From the NCBI GenBank assembly GCA_963971305.1, contig OZ020309.1, positions 13,633,001-13,697,000 on the forward strand: 64,000 bases of DNA. Direction: 5' to 3'. The first letter of the stretch is position 1. Each line of letters opens with the position of its first letter. Below are positions 1 through 9,584 of this stretch, piece after piece. The DNA is from Arcuatula senhousia (taxonomy: Eukaryota > Mollusca > Bivalvia > Mytilida > Mytilidae). The notes under the pieces are model-generated. The model was not told the DNA's origin. It did not search any database and saw nothing but the letters and a program-made list of their open reading frames with translations. A program made the position numbers and the translations under genes.

Positions 1-87
1 TTAAAAGGGTTGGGAATGTTACTTGGGTTTAACATTGTTAGTTAAGCTATGGGAGAGAAAGCGGATTGAAATTGTTTCATAAATAAT

Positions 88-240
88 TGCGGACTTCGTT
101 GAAAGCACCTGGATTGATATATTTTCATTTTTGACAGTGCGGACTCCGCTGAAAGCACCTGGATTGTTGATAGTGCGGACTCCGCTGAAAGCACCTGGAT
201 TGAAATATTTTCATTTTTGATAGTGCGGACTTCTGCGAAA
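88..240. repeat. Short hairpin tandem array (CGGACTCCGC type)
   Basis: Four imperfect copies of a segment of about 30-50 bp contain GTGCGGACTCCGCTGAAAGC followed by ACCTGGATTG. Each copy holds a small palindrome (GCGGA-C-TCCGC) enclosed by GTGC...GCAC, so each can fold into a hairpin. The array recurs at 3185-3337 in the second tandem unit. No coding potential is seen. Confidence 0.75.
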
Positions 241-399
241 GCACCTTTAATATTGTAAAGAAGTTTTTTAGACTGCGTTTTCTATTGGAAACAATTTGAA
301 TCCTGTTTTTATGCTGAGAAAAAGATAGAAAAGAGAAAGAGAGAGGAAAAAAATAAAAATAGAAAGCACCTGGATTGAAAAACGATTCGATTCAGGTGA

Positions 400-645
400 G
401 TGGTAGTGTTCAGCGTTCCGGAGCTGTAAACACAGGCACCTATCTATTCAAATCAGCAATAATGTAGAGCGTGTCCAGCGTTCCGAAGCTGTAAACACGG
501 GCACCTATCGATTGAAATGAGCAATCATGTTGAGCGTGTCCAGCGTTCCGAAGCTGTAAACACGGCCGTACCTATCGATTGAAATGAGCAATAATGTTGA
601 GCGTGTCCAGCGTTCCGAAGCTGTAAACACGGGCACCTATCGTTT
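400..645. repeat. Tandem array of about 61 bp with hairpin core
   Basis: Four head-to-tail copies contain GTCCAGCGTTCCGAAGCTG followed by TAAACACGGGCACCTATCG. AGC...GCT enclosed by GTGT...ACAC gives a hairpin in each copy. The third copy carries a small insertion (GGCCGTACC instead of GGGCACC). The array recurs at 3497-3742. Function is unknown. Confidence 0.8.
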
Positions 646-710
646 CAAATGAGGAATGATTAATGAAAAGTTGCAAAAATAATAAAATAAAAGAATTAAA
701 AAAAATAAAA

Positions 711-950
711 TTAGATAGCATTGTGATAATCAATGTCAGTAATGAACTGGCAAAGTGCTGACCAGATAGTTTGCTGCTGTTCTTTTGGTGGATTTAGCAA
801 CAAGGTGATATTGATATTTGCGATACCATTGCTGTTGAGTTTATCTATCATTTTTTGTCTTGATGCATTGAACCTTGTACATGATAAAAGTACATGATCC
901 GTGTCTTCTTTTACCCCGCACTGTGGGCAGTTTGGGGATATATTTTTGAT
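711..950 (-). pseudogene. LINE C-terminal zinc-knuckle remnant, copy 1
   Basis: Read on the minus strand, an ATG-less frame of 79 codons ends in TAA at 711-713. It contains the motif CPQCGVKEDTDHVLLSC, a C-x2-C-x9-H-x4-C finger of the type found after the reverse transcriptase domain in many non-LTR retrotransposons, followed by about 55 residues of tail. No polymerase domain is present, so this is a 5'-truncated fragment. The same frame stays open upstream through the GCGATCGAC module (to about 1098), but that part does not look like a LINE protein and may be chance read-through. Clade not determined. Confidence 0.6.
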
Positions 951-953
951 GTA

Positions 954-1018
954 GCGATCGACACTGACTGACTGTGGAAGTTTAACGTAGTGACTATACC
1001 CTACAGGGTCTGCAGCGA
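954..1018. repeat. GCGATCGAC module, type Y (variant)
   Basis: The module starts with GCGATCGACACTGACTGACT and ends with GGTCTGCAGCGACG. It holds the small stem ACCC-TACA-GGGT where the other Y copies (1865-1933, 5257-5323) have ACCTA-TATA-TAGGT. The stem is kept while its sequence changes. Repeated at 4051-4115. Confidence 0.65.
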
Positions 1019-1094
1019 CGGCACCTGGTGGTATAAGTGCGTGTAGTCTGGTGCCTGGCCCGGCTATGGTGGAAGGAAGGAGCAGGATACATTA

Positions 1095-1567
1095 CTAAGA
1101 TATGATGATTATTTTTTCTATTCTCTGACGAACAACGGCGCTTTTCAGGGCCAGGTAGGTTAGTCTGACAGACCAGCGATGGTCGATGGCAACCGTGCTA
1201 ACTTGGTCACTGTGGCGATTAATAGTTGACTGGTTTGGCATAACTGGTAGGTCTGGATGTATCCAAGTCCATGTCAGGTACTGGTGTGCACGATGGCTAG
1301 GTCCAAGTTCGAGACGGGACAGGAAACACCCTCGTCGATCCAGGTACACCCCATGTCGTTGACTCAACTGGCGAAGACAGGATCGGTATACTTGGCAAGT
1401 AAAGTTGAATCCGGGTCCTTATCCGGGCACTGGTGACGCATTGCGGCGTAGTCCAGTGCTAGGCGGGAACGGTGCAACTGTACCATATCCAGGTAAACCC
1501 CAGGTCTAACTGCAATTCGAGAGTCGAAGTGCCATTCAGTTAACAAGTTCTCGGCTGTCATCGGCAA
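1095..1567 (-). other. Two overlapping open frames of unknown status
   Basis: Two minus-strand frames of 90 and 67 codons overlap at 1364-1367. They are copied identically at 4192-4664. Both contain a GVYLD...SRL...HQ pattern, which reflects an underlying repeat of about 85-130 bp in the DNA. That makes a repeat-derived open frame more likely than a gene. No family is recognised. Confidence 0.25.
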
Positions 1568-1647
1568 TCTCCGGTTAAAGGAGGACTAACCAGCACGTCC
1601 GTTCAGCTGTAAGGACTGAGACGTGACTGGACTGTGAATGAATGTGA

Positions 1648-1933
1648 GCGATCGACACTGACTGATTGATGGGTATTTATAGTCGCGACTAGGGGAAAGC
1701 CCCTCTGCGTCGACTTTAATACCTAAACAGGTATAGACTCGCTATGTGCCATGGGTCGTCCAGCCCATGACACACCACCGCCAGTGTTAGCTGTTCCAGG
1801 TACATACGCCCTGGAGACAGGGCCCGTCTTCCACCACGAGGAGGTACTGGTCGGAAATCTGGAAGCGATCGACAGACTGACTGACTGGGGAGTTTAACGT
1901 CGTGACTATACCTATATATAGGTCTGCAGCGAC
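1648..1933. repeat. GCGATCGAC modules Z then Y
   Basis: Module Z (1648-1864) and module Y (1865-1933) each begin with GCGATCGAC. Z is a run of small stem-loops: GGGGAAAGCCCC, ATACCT...AGGTAT, ATGGG...CCCAT, CTGTTCCAGG...CCTGGAGACAG and CCCGT...ACGAG. Compared with the Z copy at 5327-5545, loops differ in length and sequence but arms remain complementary. The block is repeated at 4745-5030. Confidence 0.65.
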
Positions 1934-2219
1934 GTGCTCTGAAGCGAGCATTTAATAATTTATATAATAAAAATAAATTAAATAATTTTTAGTAAAAAAT
2001 AGAAAATGCAGTAAATTAATAATTAAAATAAAAGAAAAATGAATAATTATCCAAAAATGAAAAAAAAAGAAAATAATGATAATTTTAAAATAAGTCTTGT
2101 TAAAAATGGAAAAGAAAAATGGAATATTTAAATAAATAATGATACAATAAATGATAGTAATGAGAAAATAAATAAATAAATGAATAAAAAGTATATATTG
2201 ATTAATTTTGAAAGAAAAT

Positions 2220-2660
2220 AAAAAAATTAATGCCAAATATAATATGCCAGGACGTGGTGTAGGAGAAACAAGCCGGACCCGTGGTGCCGTTTTTGAAAGC
2301 AAAAAATTTAATGCCAAAAAGTCGGAAGAGTAGGAGCTTGGTTTTGAAGTAAAAATTTAAGGCCAAAGATGAGACGCAATGTATTTTGAAACAAAAATTT
2401 AATGCCAAATATGAGTGAATTATCCAAACGTGAGCCGGACGCCAGGAGCTGTAGGATGCCAAGCTGAGACCAGGAACAACAGCCGTGTTTAATTTTGAAC
2501 TGCCAAAAGGTGTTGCGTTTTTGAGCCAAATGCGTGTTTTTATTGGGTATGCCAAAGGTGTGTTGCAAATTTAAGTTATTTTGTGTGTTTGAAGTTAGAT
2601 AGCCAATGTGTATGCATATTTTGAGCCGAGAGAATAATAAAGCCAAAGGGTGTTAATTAA
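2220..2660. repeat. AATTTAATGCCAAA-type degenerate repeat
   Basis: The motif TTTAATGCCAAA or close variants recurs (for example near 2228, 2308, 2357 and 2398), interleaved with purine-rich stretches and shorter GCCAA motifs farther on. Overlapping minus-strand frames in this block are a by-product of the repeat. No gene is recognised. Confidence 0.45.
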
Positions 2661-3097
2661 TGCATATAAAATAATTTAGCTGCCTTGGCTAGCCGAGCGT
2701 AGTTCTCGGGTTTTAACGTGCTAGCACACGGAGTGGAAGTACGCAGATTTACAACCACCCACACAGTCAACCCCAGCACTGTGCCGCTGGTAAGAGTGCA
2801 TACTATAGGCGTTTTGAATAAAAAATGGCTTTGAATGAAATGTGGCTATTTTGATATAACCTGCCTTATAGTACTACACTTTTAGAATTTAGAATATAGT
2901 TCTAAAAAGTGCCAAAATTGCTAGGAGGCTGAAACAAAAAGTACTTTATTAATAATATTCAATTCAGTTGTATTAACATTGCCATAATATAGATTAAATA
3001 GGAGAGAGAAGGATTTTTTTTTATTTATTTTTTTTTTATATATATTTGTTAAAATAATATAGATAGAAAAGGGGTGGGTATAAGGGTATGAGAAGGA

Positions 3098-5190
3098 TTA
3101 AAAGGGTTGGGAATGTTACTTGGGTTTAACATTGTTAGTTAAGCTATGGGAGAGAAAGCGGATTGAAATTGTTTCATAAATAATTGCGGACTTCGTTGAA
3201 AGCACCTGGATTGATATATTTTCATTTTTGACAGTGCGGACTCCGCTGAAAGCACCTGGATTGTTGATAGTGCGGACTCCGCTGAAAGCACCTGGATTGA
3301 AATATTTTCATTTTTGATAGTGCGGACTTCTGCGAAAGCACCTTTAATATTGTAAAGAAGTTTTTTAGACTGCGTTTTCTATTGGAAACAATTTGAATCC
3401 TGTTTTTATGCTGAGAAAAAGATAGAAAAGAGAAAGAGAGAGGAAAAAAATAAAAATAGAAAGCACCTGGATTGAAAAACGATTCGATTCAGGTGAGTGG
3501 TAGTGTTCAGCGTTCCGGAGCTGTAAACACAGGCACCTATCTATTCAAATCAGCAATAATGTTGAGCGTGTCCAGCGTTCCGAAGCTGTAAACACGGGCA
3601 CCTATCGATTGAAATGAGCAATCATGTTGAGCGTGTCCAGCGTTCCGAAGCTGTAAACACGGCCGTACCTATCGATTGAAATGAGCAATAATGTTGAGCG
3701 TGTCCAGCGTTCCGAAGCTGTAAACACGGGCACCTATCGTTTCAAATGAGGAATGATTAATGAAAAGTTGCAAAAATAATAAAATAAAAGAATTAAAAAA
3801 AATAAAATTAGATAGCATTGTGATAATCAATGTCAGTAATGAACTGGCAAAGTGCTGACCAGATAGTTTGCTGCTGTTCTTTTGGTGGATTTAGCAACAA
3901 GGTGATATTGATATTTGCGATACCATTGCTGTTGAGTTTATCTATCATTTTTTGTCTTGATGCATTGAACCTTGTACATGATAAAAGTACATGATCCGTG
4001 TCTTCTTTTACCCCGCACTGTGGGCAGTTTGGGGATATATTTTTGATGTAGCGATCGACACTGACTGACTGTGGAAGTTTAACGTAGTGACTATACCCTA
4101 CAGGGTCTGCAGCGACGGCACCTGGTGGTATAAGTGCGTGTAGTCTGGTGCCTGGCCCGGCTATGGTGGAAGGAAGGAGCAGGATACATTACTAAGATAT
4201 GATGATTATTTTTTCTATTCTCTGACGAACAACGGCGCTTTTCAGGGCCAGGTAGGTTAGTCTGACAGACCAGCGATGGTCGATGGCAACCGTGCTAACT
4301 TGGTCACTGTGGCGATTAATAGTTGACTGGTTTGGCATAACTGGTAGGTCTGGATGTATCCAAGTCCATGTCAGGTACTGGTGTGCACGATGGCTAGGTC
4401 CAAGTTCGAGACGGGACAGGAAACACCCTCGTCGATCCAGGTACACCCCATGTCGTTGACTCAACTGGCGAAGACAGGATCGGTATACTTGGCAAGTAAA
4501 GTTGAATCCGGGTCCTTATCCGGGCACTGGTGACGCATTGCGGCGTAGTCCAGTGCTAGGCGGGAACGGTGCAACTGTACCATATCCAGGTAAACCCCAG
4601 GTCTAACTGCAATTCGAGAGTCGAAGTGCCATTCAGTTAACAAGTTCTCGGCTGTCATCGGCAATCTCCGGTTAAAGGAGGACTAACCAGCACGTCCGTT
4701 CAGCTGTAAGGACTGAGACGTGACTGGACTGTGAATGAATGTGAGCGATCGACACTGACTGATTGATGGGTATTTATAGTCGCGACTAGGGGAAAGCCCC
4801 TCTGCGTCGACTTTAATACCTAAACAGGTATAGACTCGCTATGTGCCATGGGTCGTCCAGCCCATGACACACCACCGCCAGTGTTAGCTGTTCCAGGTAC
4901 ATACGCCCTGGAGACAGGGCCCGTCTTCCACCACGAGGAGGTACTGGTCGGAAATCTGGAAGCGATCGACAGACTGACTGACTGGGGAGTTTAACGTCGT
5001 GACTATACCTATATATAGGTCTGCAGCGACGTGCTCTGAAGCGAGCATTTAATAATTTATATAATAAAAATAAATTAAATATTTTTTTTTAGTAAAAAAT
5101 AGAAAATGCAGTAAATAAATAATTAAAATAAAAGAAAAATTAATAAATATTGAAAAAAAAAGAAAAGGAATAGAAAATAAGGATAATATT
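3098..5190. repeat. 3,097-bp tandem unit, partial copy 2
   Basis: This collinear repeat of bases 1-2090 stays nearly identical through about 5080. It then drifts in the AT-rich block (small indels in A and T runs) and stops near 5190, where the GCGATCGAC module array begins. The last third of copy 1 (about 2100-3097) is not repeated. Confidence 0.9.
3808..4047 (-). pseudogene. LINE C-terminal zinc-knuckle remnant, copy 2
   Basis: This is the same 79-codon minus-strand frame as at 711-950, carried in the second 3,097-bp tandem unit. It shares the zinc-knuckle signature and the terminal TAA. Confidence 0.6.
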
Positions 5191-5198
5191 TAAAATAA

Positions 5199-5668
5199 GC
5201 GATCGACAACAGGTGGTCCAGTTTATATACTATCGCGCTAAGGATCATGGGAAATAGCGATCGACAGACTGACTGGGGAGTTTAACGTCGTGACTATACC
5301 TATATATAGGTCTGCAGCGACGTTTAGCGATCGACACTGACTGATGGGTATTTATAGTCGCGACAAGGGGAAAGCCCCTCTGCGTCGACTTATACCAATC
5401 GGTATAGACTCGCTATGTGCCATGGGTCGTCCAGCCCATGACACACCACCGCCAGTGTTAGCTGCTCCAGAGTATCCTTTGTTGTCGCTGGAGCAGGGCC
5501 CGTCTTCCACCACGGGGAGGTACTGGTCGGAATTCTGGAAGACTAGCGATCGACAACAGGTGGTCCAGTTTATATACTATCGCGCTAAGGATCATGGGAA
5601 ATATTTTAATGATATTCAATCCCCGAATTCGGGGATTTTACCCACAATCCTTAGCGCGATAGTATAGA
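5199..5668. repeat. Shuffled GCGATCGAC module array (X-Y-Z-X)
   Basis: Four modules begin with GCGATCGAC at 5199 (X, 58 bp), 5257 (Y, 70 bp), 5327 (Z, 219 bp) and 5546 (X again, extended). Y and Z are the modules found in the order Z-Y at 1648-1933, so their order has been changed with breakpoints at the 9-bp word. Z here has the perfect stem CTGCTCCAG...CTGGAGCAG where the other copy has CTGTTCCAGG...CCTGGAGACAG. Confidence 0.7.
5573..5666. repeat. Perfect 20-bp inverted repeat with inner palindrome
   Basis: TATACTATCGCGCTAAGGAT at 5573-5592 is exactly complementary to 5647-5666. CCCCGAATTCGGGG (5621-5634) sits in the middle. The left arm alone also occurs at 5227-5246. It resembles a very small foldback or MITE-like element; no target duplication was assigned. 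Confidence 0.7.
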
Positions 5669-5819
5669 GGTTAGTGTTGATAGACGCTCCCTCTGGTGAT
5701 AGATTGATAATTATATACTTTAAAAAAAAGATCGAATTCAATTTTCAGACATTTGGCTCTTGTGTTTCAATAGTTACTCGCTAGACTTTGTTTTCTTATT
5801 TTATATCATTTTAAAGATT

Positions 5820-5965
5820 TCGCTAGATTTTGTTTTCTTATCTTACATATTTCGTTGATTTCGTTTTCTTACTTTACAGATTTCGTTTTCTTACTTTACA
5901 GATTTTGTTTTCTTACTTTACCGATTTCGTTTTCTTTTCGTTTCGTTTCGTTTCTTTTCGTTTCT
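5820..5965. repeat. Minisatellite, about 23 bp, plus TTTCG run
   Basis: At least five copies of TTTCGTTTTCTTACTTTACA, with variations, are followed by a TTTCG/TTTTCG run. The pyrimidine-rich strand bias creates spurious open frames on both strands. Confidence 0.75.
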
Positions 5966-5966
5966 C

Positions 5967-6515
5967 AGTTTACAGGTACCCATTTCAGATGGGTCGCAGG
6001 TGGTTCCGTCCCCAGGTTGATCCGTCCTCAGTAGATCCGTCTGTTTCTGGTCATCGAAAATTTTGTTACTTTTCATCCTCAGACGGCCTGGAAAAGTTGA
6101 AGGCATCGTATATGTCCATCTAAATGTAATTTATTTATAAAAAAAAATCTTAAGACTTTTTAAAGTATCAAAACTATATCTTTCCTCAATATTTCTAAGA
6201 AAAACCTGACAACTTCAACACCATAGCGGGCGGTTAGATAGCAAACCAACATCTTATCTTAAACTCCTACTGTTCGAGGACGAGTTATCGTTCTTTAAAA
6301 GAAAGAAAAATATATAATGCAATATTGATGAACCTAAATTTGCAAGCAAAACACATCATTTATCAATTGAAATCACATTTATAAACTTTTTCTCCAAATT
6401 AACGAGTTAACTTTCAATTTAAACACGTAATTATTATTAAGTTACTATGTATGCCGCACAAGTCTAAAATATGTGCCTATACCAGGTAAACGCTGTCCGC
6501 GAGAGAAATGATATT
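5967..6515. other. AT-rich sequence without recognised features
   Basis: I see no credible coding region, RNA gene or repeat boundary here. Confidence 0.4.
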
Positions 6516-7166
6516 TCACGTTTTTTCTGTACTGATATTTCATGTTGTCTTGTCTACTGGCATGGGTGGCTCATTAAACATGTTTTTTTCTTGAGATTTT
6601 ACCTTTTTAATACTGCTTGTTGTAAAAATTTAAATCATTGAATATTTGTCTTGGACATATTTGGTTAATCTTTAAAAACATCCGCATAAAACAAAAGAAA
6701 AGTAACCAATGAAGTATAATTACTAGAAAACCATAGGAAACACAGTTATATACGGGTTTGAAGGAAAAGCTAGTGTAAATGCTTTTTGATAAAATCTTGA
6801 GTCAGTATAATTCATACATTGTCATAAAACTAGTAATTTAATATATTAATAACTGAATTTCAGCCATCTTGAAAATACTTGACTGTACTGTTATTCTGTG
6901 TTCATGAAATCATTCTGTACTGTTACTTCGTGTATTAATCTATCAACACTGTACTGTTATTTCGGGTATTAAAATATTTTAAAAAGGAGAGTACATATCC
7001 CTCTTTGAAAATCAAGAGTTATGTTAAATCCAAATCCAAAATCTAAAAGTATCGAAAACTATTACGCTTGCATGAAAATAGTTCACCTGAAAATGTTAGG
7101 AAGTCAGCCACAAATAAAGCCATAAATATAGTTTTATCTATGTAATAAATAGTATAACTACCTTAA

Positions 7167-7294
7167 GATTCCGAATATGGGAAATATTCGACTTGTGACC
7201 GAACAACCTTTAACAATTCACTCGTGCGCTTGGCGCACTCGTGAGTTATTGGATTGTTCGGTCACTCGTTCATTATTTCCTCATATTCGGAATC
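7167..7294. repeat. 128-bp near-perfect hairpin
   Basis: GATTCCGAATATG at 7167-7179 is matched by CATATTCGGAATC at 7282-7294. The inner arm continues through TGACCGAACAA / TTGTTCGGTCA, and the loop contains its own palindrome (CACTCGTGCGC-TTGG-GCACTCGTG region). This is a foldback or MITE-like structure. Confidence 0.75.
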
Positions 7295-8719
7295 ATTCGT
7301 TAGTGATATATTTTAAATAAAAAGTTACAACGCGCAGCATGATACAACAGTGTTGAACTCTGTACGGAAACCAAATGTATCGCCATAACATTACCACCAC
7401 AATTTTTCGATCGTATAAAAAGTATACAATATGTCTAAAAATTGATAAATTGAAAGTTCAGATAAGTGAATGGTGCTCGGGGAATGGTGAGCCGAAAAAG
7501 TATCCTGCAAATATTCATTTTTGGTTAAGCTTAATAGTAATGTGTTTTGGAGACCAGGCGGTATTATGTATGATCTTTTATTTTTACTAGAGGCATATGT
7601 GCTAGGGACCTATGTGCTACATCTTGAGTTGAACTCGCGCATTTGCATAAGCAGATTTCATACGTACAACATTAAATTCCCCATAGAACGGTGTTGAAGA
7701 ACATGTAAGTAGATTAAGAAATAATCTTAGGGGGGCAATAATTTGTAACTTATGAATGAATGGGGTTGGATATGAATTTCATTTTGTTTGTTTACGTACG
7801 TGAACGTAGAACTTATTATTCATGGAATTGAGTTGAGAACAAAGTAAGAGGAATATCAAAATATTATATCGATTTTCCAGGTAGGGCTTTTTGGGTTTTT
7901 TTTTTCGTTTATAAATAAGATTGCAATGTTGTTTTATTATAAAAAGTATTTATAGTCTATTTAAAAAAAAATTGTAAACTGTTCGAATAGTAACTTGCCT
8001 GGCTGTAATATGATTGTATTGTGTAACAAGTGGCTGCACCATTTAGTTCAAGTCGTGTTATGGATACTCCAACGGAAAACAGGAGGTAGTATATATTACA
8101 AGTTCTATTGCCTTGCATGTGTTTATGACAGTAGGTCAATCTTGCAATTCGAAGTCTGTTTTTTTATATACGATTGAAATTTTCAAGAACACAGAATATC
8201 AGTACAGTTTAACAGAAATAACAGTACAGTATGATTTTGACAAGCAAATCGGAACAGGAAATATCAGTACAGTAGGTTCTCTGTTACGAGCATTTTCTAC
8301 GATCTTTAATAAGGAGGAAGGGGTGTCAATGTATTTTGAGTAAAAAGTAATCTTATTTGGTAGTGTTTTGAATCGCCGTTCATTTAAAATATTAGAAAAA
8401 TGGCCGTGGCTATTTTGCCGTAACCGGCAAAATAGTCTCCCAGGCTATTTTGCCGTAATTGTTAAAATTTATGAATTAACACAGGTATCACGACTAATTA
8501 GGGATAACTTGTACATGAAGATAATTGATTATGAAAAAAAAGATCTTTCGGTAAATCAGTGCTATTATAGTTTGATGGTGTTTGATTCAAGGCATTGGAA
8601 TGTCTTTTTGAATTAATATTTTGTTGGTTGCATTTGAAAGTTAATATTTAATTTAAAAAATTCTGAAAAAAATATTCGATCTAAATATTTTTTTCTTTTT
8701 CATCCAAGAAAATTAAAAC

Positions 8720-9584
8720 CATAGACCTGTATATTACGGTCACACTAATTAGCGCCCGGGAGCGCCCGGGGAGGGATTTAGCGCCCGGGGGAAATATTTA
8801 GCGCCCGGGAACAGATTTAGCGCCCGGGGAATGCATCTTCATTTATCATACGAAGGTTAATCAAACCATTTAGAAAAAAATAACCATCTGCATATTTGCA
8901 CATTCAACACATGCATTTTTTTTTGCAAAATAAAAACACACACAAAAAAAACTTAGTAACCTTTCGAGGTTATTCTTAATAATGAAAAAAAAAACAAATA
9001 TAAAAACTAACATATAATACTTCTTAAAGATTTAACATGCCATCAAATTATATTGTCCAAAGGCACTTATTTTTTAAATGATGAATGAACAACAATATCA
9101 AGATCCTAGCCTTAGGACCAATTACGCTAATCAATGAAGGTGACTCGTAGTTTGTAAAAAAAATATAAATCTACATGAATATTATTCACTAACATTCGAC
9201 TTTATAATCTAAAACATTTGTCATTCTGCTCCAAGATGCCGGCAAGTAAAAAGCGAAAAATAAAACCCACTGCCAAAGCAGCCTTGTTCTGGAAAAAATG
9301 TGGAATTTGTAAGGAAAGTGGTAGCAAATGCAGCATATATTGCACAACTTGTGACACATTCTACCATCCTCAATGTGTAATATATAGATAACATTGTGAA
9401 TAATAAAGGTAAAAATGTTGTATGCATAATTCATTTTATATCAACCCAATCTATATTCTATAAAGTTTCCCCGGGCGCTAAATCTGTTCCCGGGCGCTAA
9501 ATATTTCCCCCGGGCGCTAAATCCTTCCCCGGGCGCTCCCGGGCGCTAATTAGTGCGACCCGTATATTAATATACAGGTCTATG
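8720..9584. mobile_element. 865-bp palindrome-ended element, TTTAGCGCCCGGG repeats
   Basis: The ends (8720-8831 and 9468-9584) are inverted repeats of about 112-117 bp starting CATAGACCTGTATATTA. Inside each arm the unit TTTAGCGCCCGGG is repeated about five times with G-rich variation. The interior of about 640 bp is AT-rich and contains a 51-codon ORF (9236-9391). The structure is that of a small DNA transposon with tandem subterminal motifs; the superfamily is not determined. Confidence 0.75.
9236..9391 (+). CDS. Small C4HC zinc-finger-like ORF (51 aa)
   Basis: An ATG at 9236 opens a 51-codon frame ending TAA at 9389-9391. It starts with a basic stretch (MPASKKRKIKPTAKAA) and then has CGIC...CTTC...HPQC, that is C-x2-C-x11-C-x2-C-x4-H-x2-C. 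This is the first part of a PHD or C4HC3-type zinc finger, lacking the final C-x2-C. It is the only frame of note inside the 865-bp inverted-repeat element, so it could be the remnant of an element-encoded or captured protein. An exon is possible: a GTAAT donor-like sequence follows the last codons. I cannot show that it is expressed. Confidence 0.4.
   Translation: MPASKKRKIKPTAKAALFWKKCGICKESGSKCSIYCTTCDTFYHPQCVIYR

Larger units (their letters stand above)
1..3097. repeat. 3,097-bp direct tandem unit, copy 1
   Basis: The sequence starting at base 1 recurs from base 3098 at a constant offset of 3,097 bp. Long stretches are identical; one visible difference is base 466 (a here, t at 3563). 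The unit holds two hairpin-rich short tandem arrays, a LINE C-terminal remnant, GCGATCGAC-delimited modules, an AT-rich block (about 1950-2220), a block repeating AATTTAATGCCAAA (2220-2660), and AT-rich sequence up to 3097 in which I recognise nothing. The near identity means a recent duplication, gene conversion, or an assembly duplication. Confidence 0.9.

Noticed and set aside
88..645. Regularly spaced short repeats resembling a CRISPR array
   Set aside because: Units are tandem with no unique spacers between them, the arrays are hairpin-based minisatellites, and the window is animal DNA with introns.
1..5190. Ribosomal DNA intergenic spacer
   Set aside because: Tandem GC-rich subrepeats suggested it, but no 18S, 5.8S, 28S or 5S sequence is present and a LINE remnant lies inside the unit.
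5344..5667. 107-codon plus-strand open frame
   Set aside because: It runs through the GCGATCGAC modules and an inverted repeat; the equivalent frame is not kept in the other module copies.
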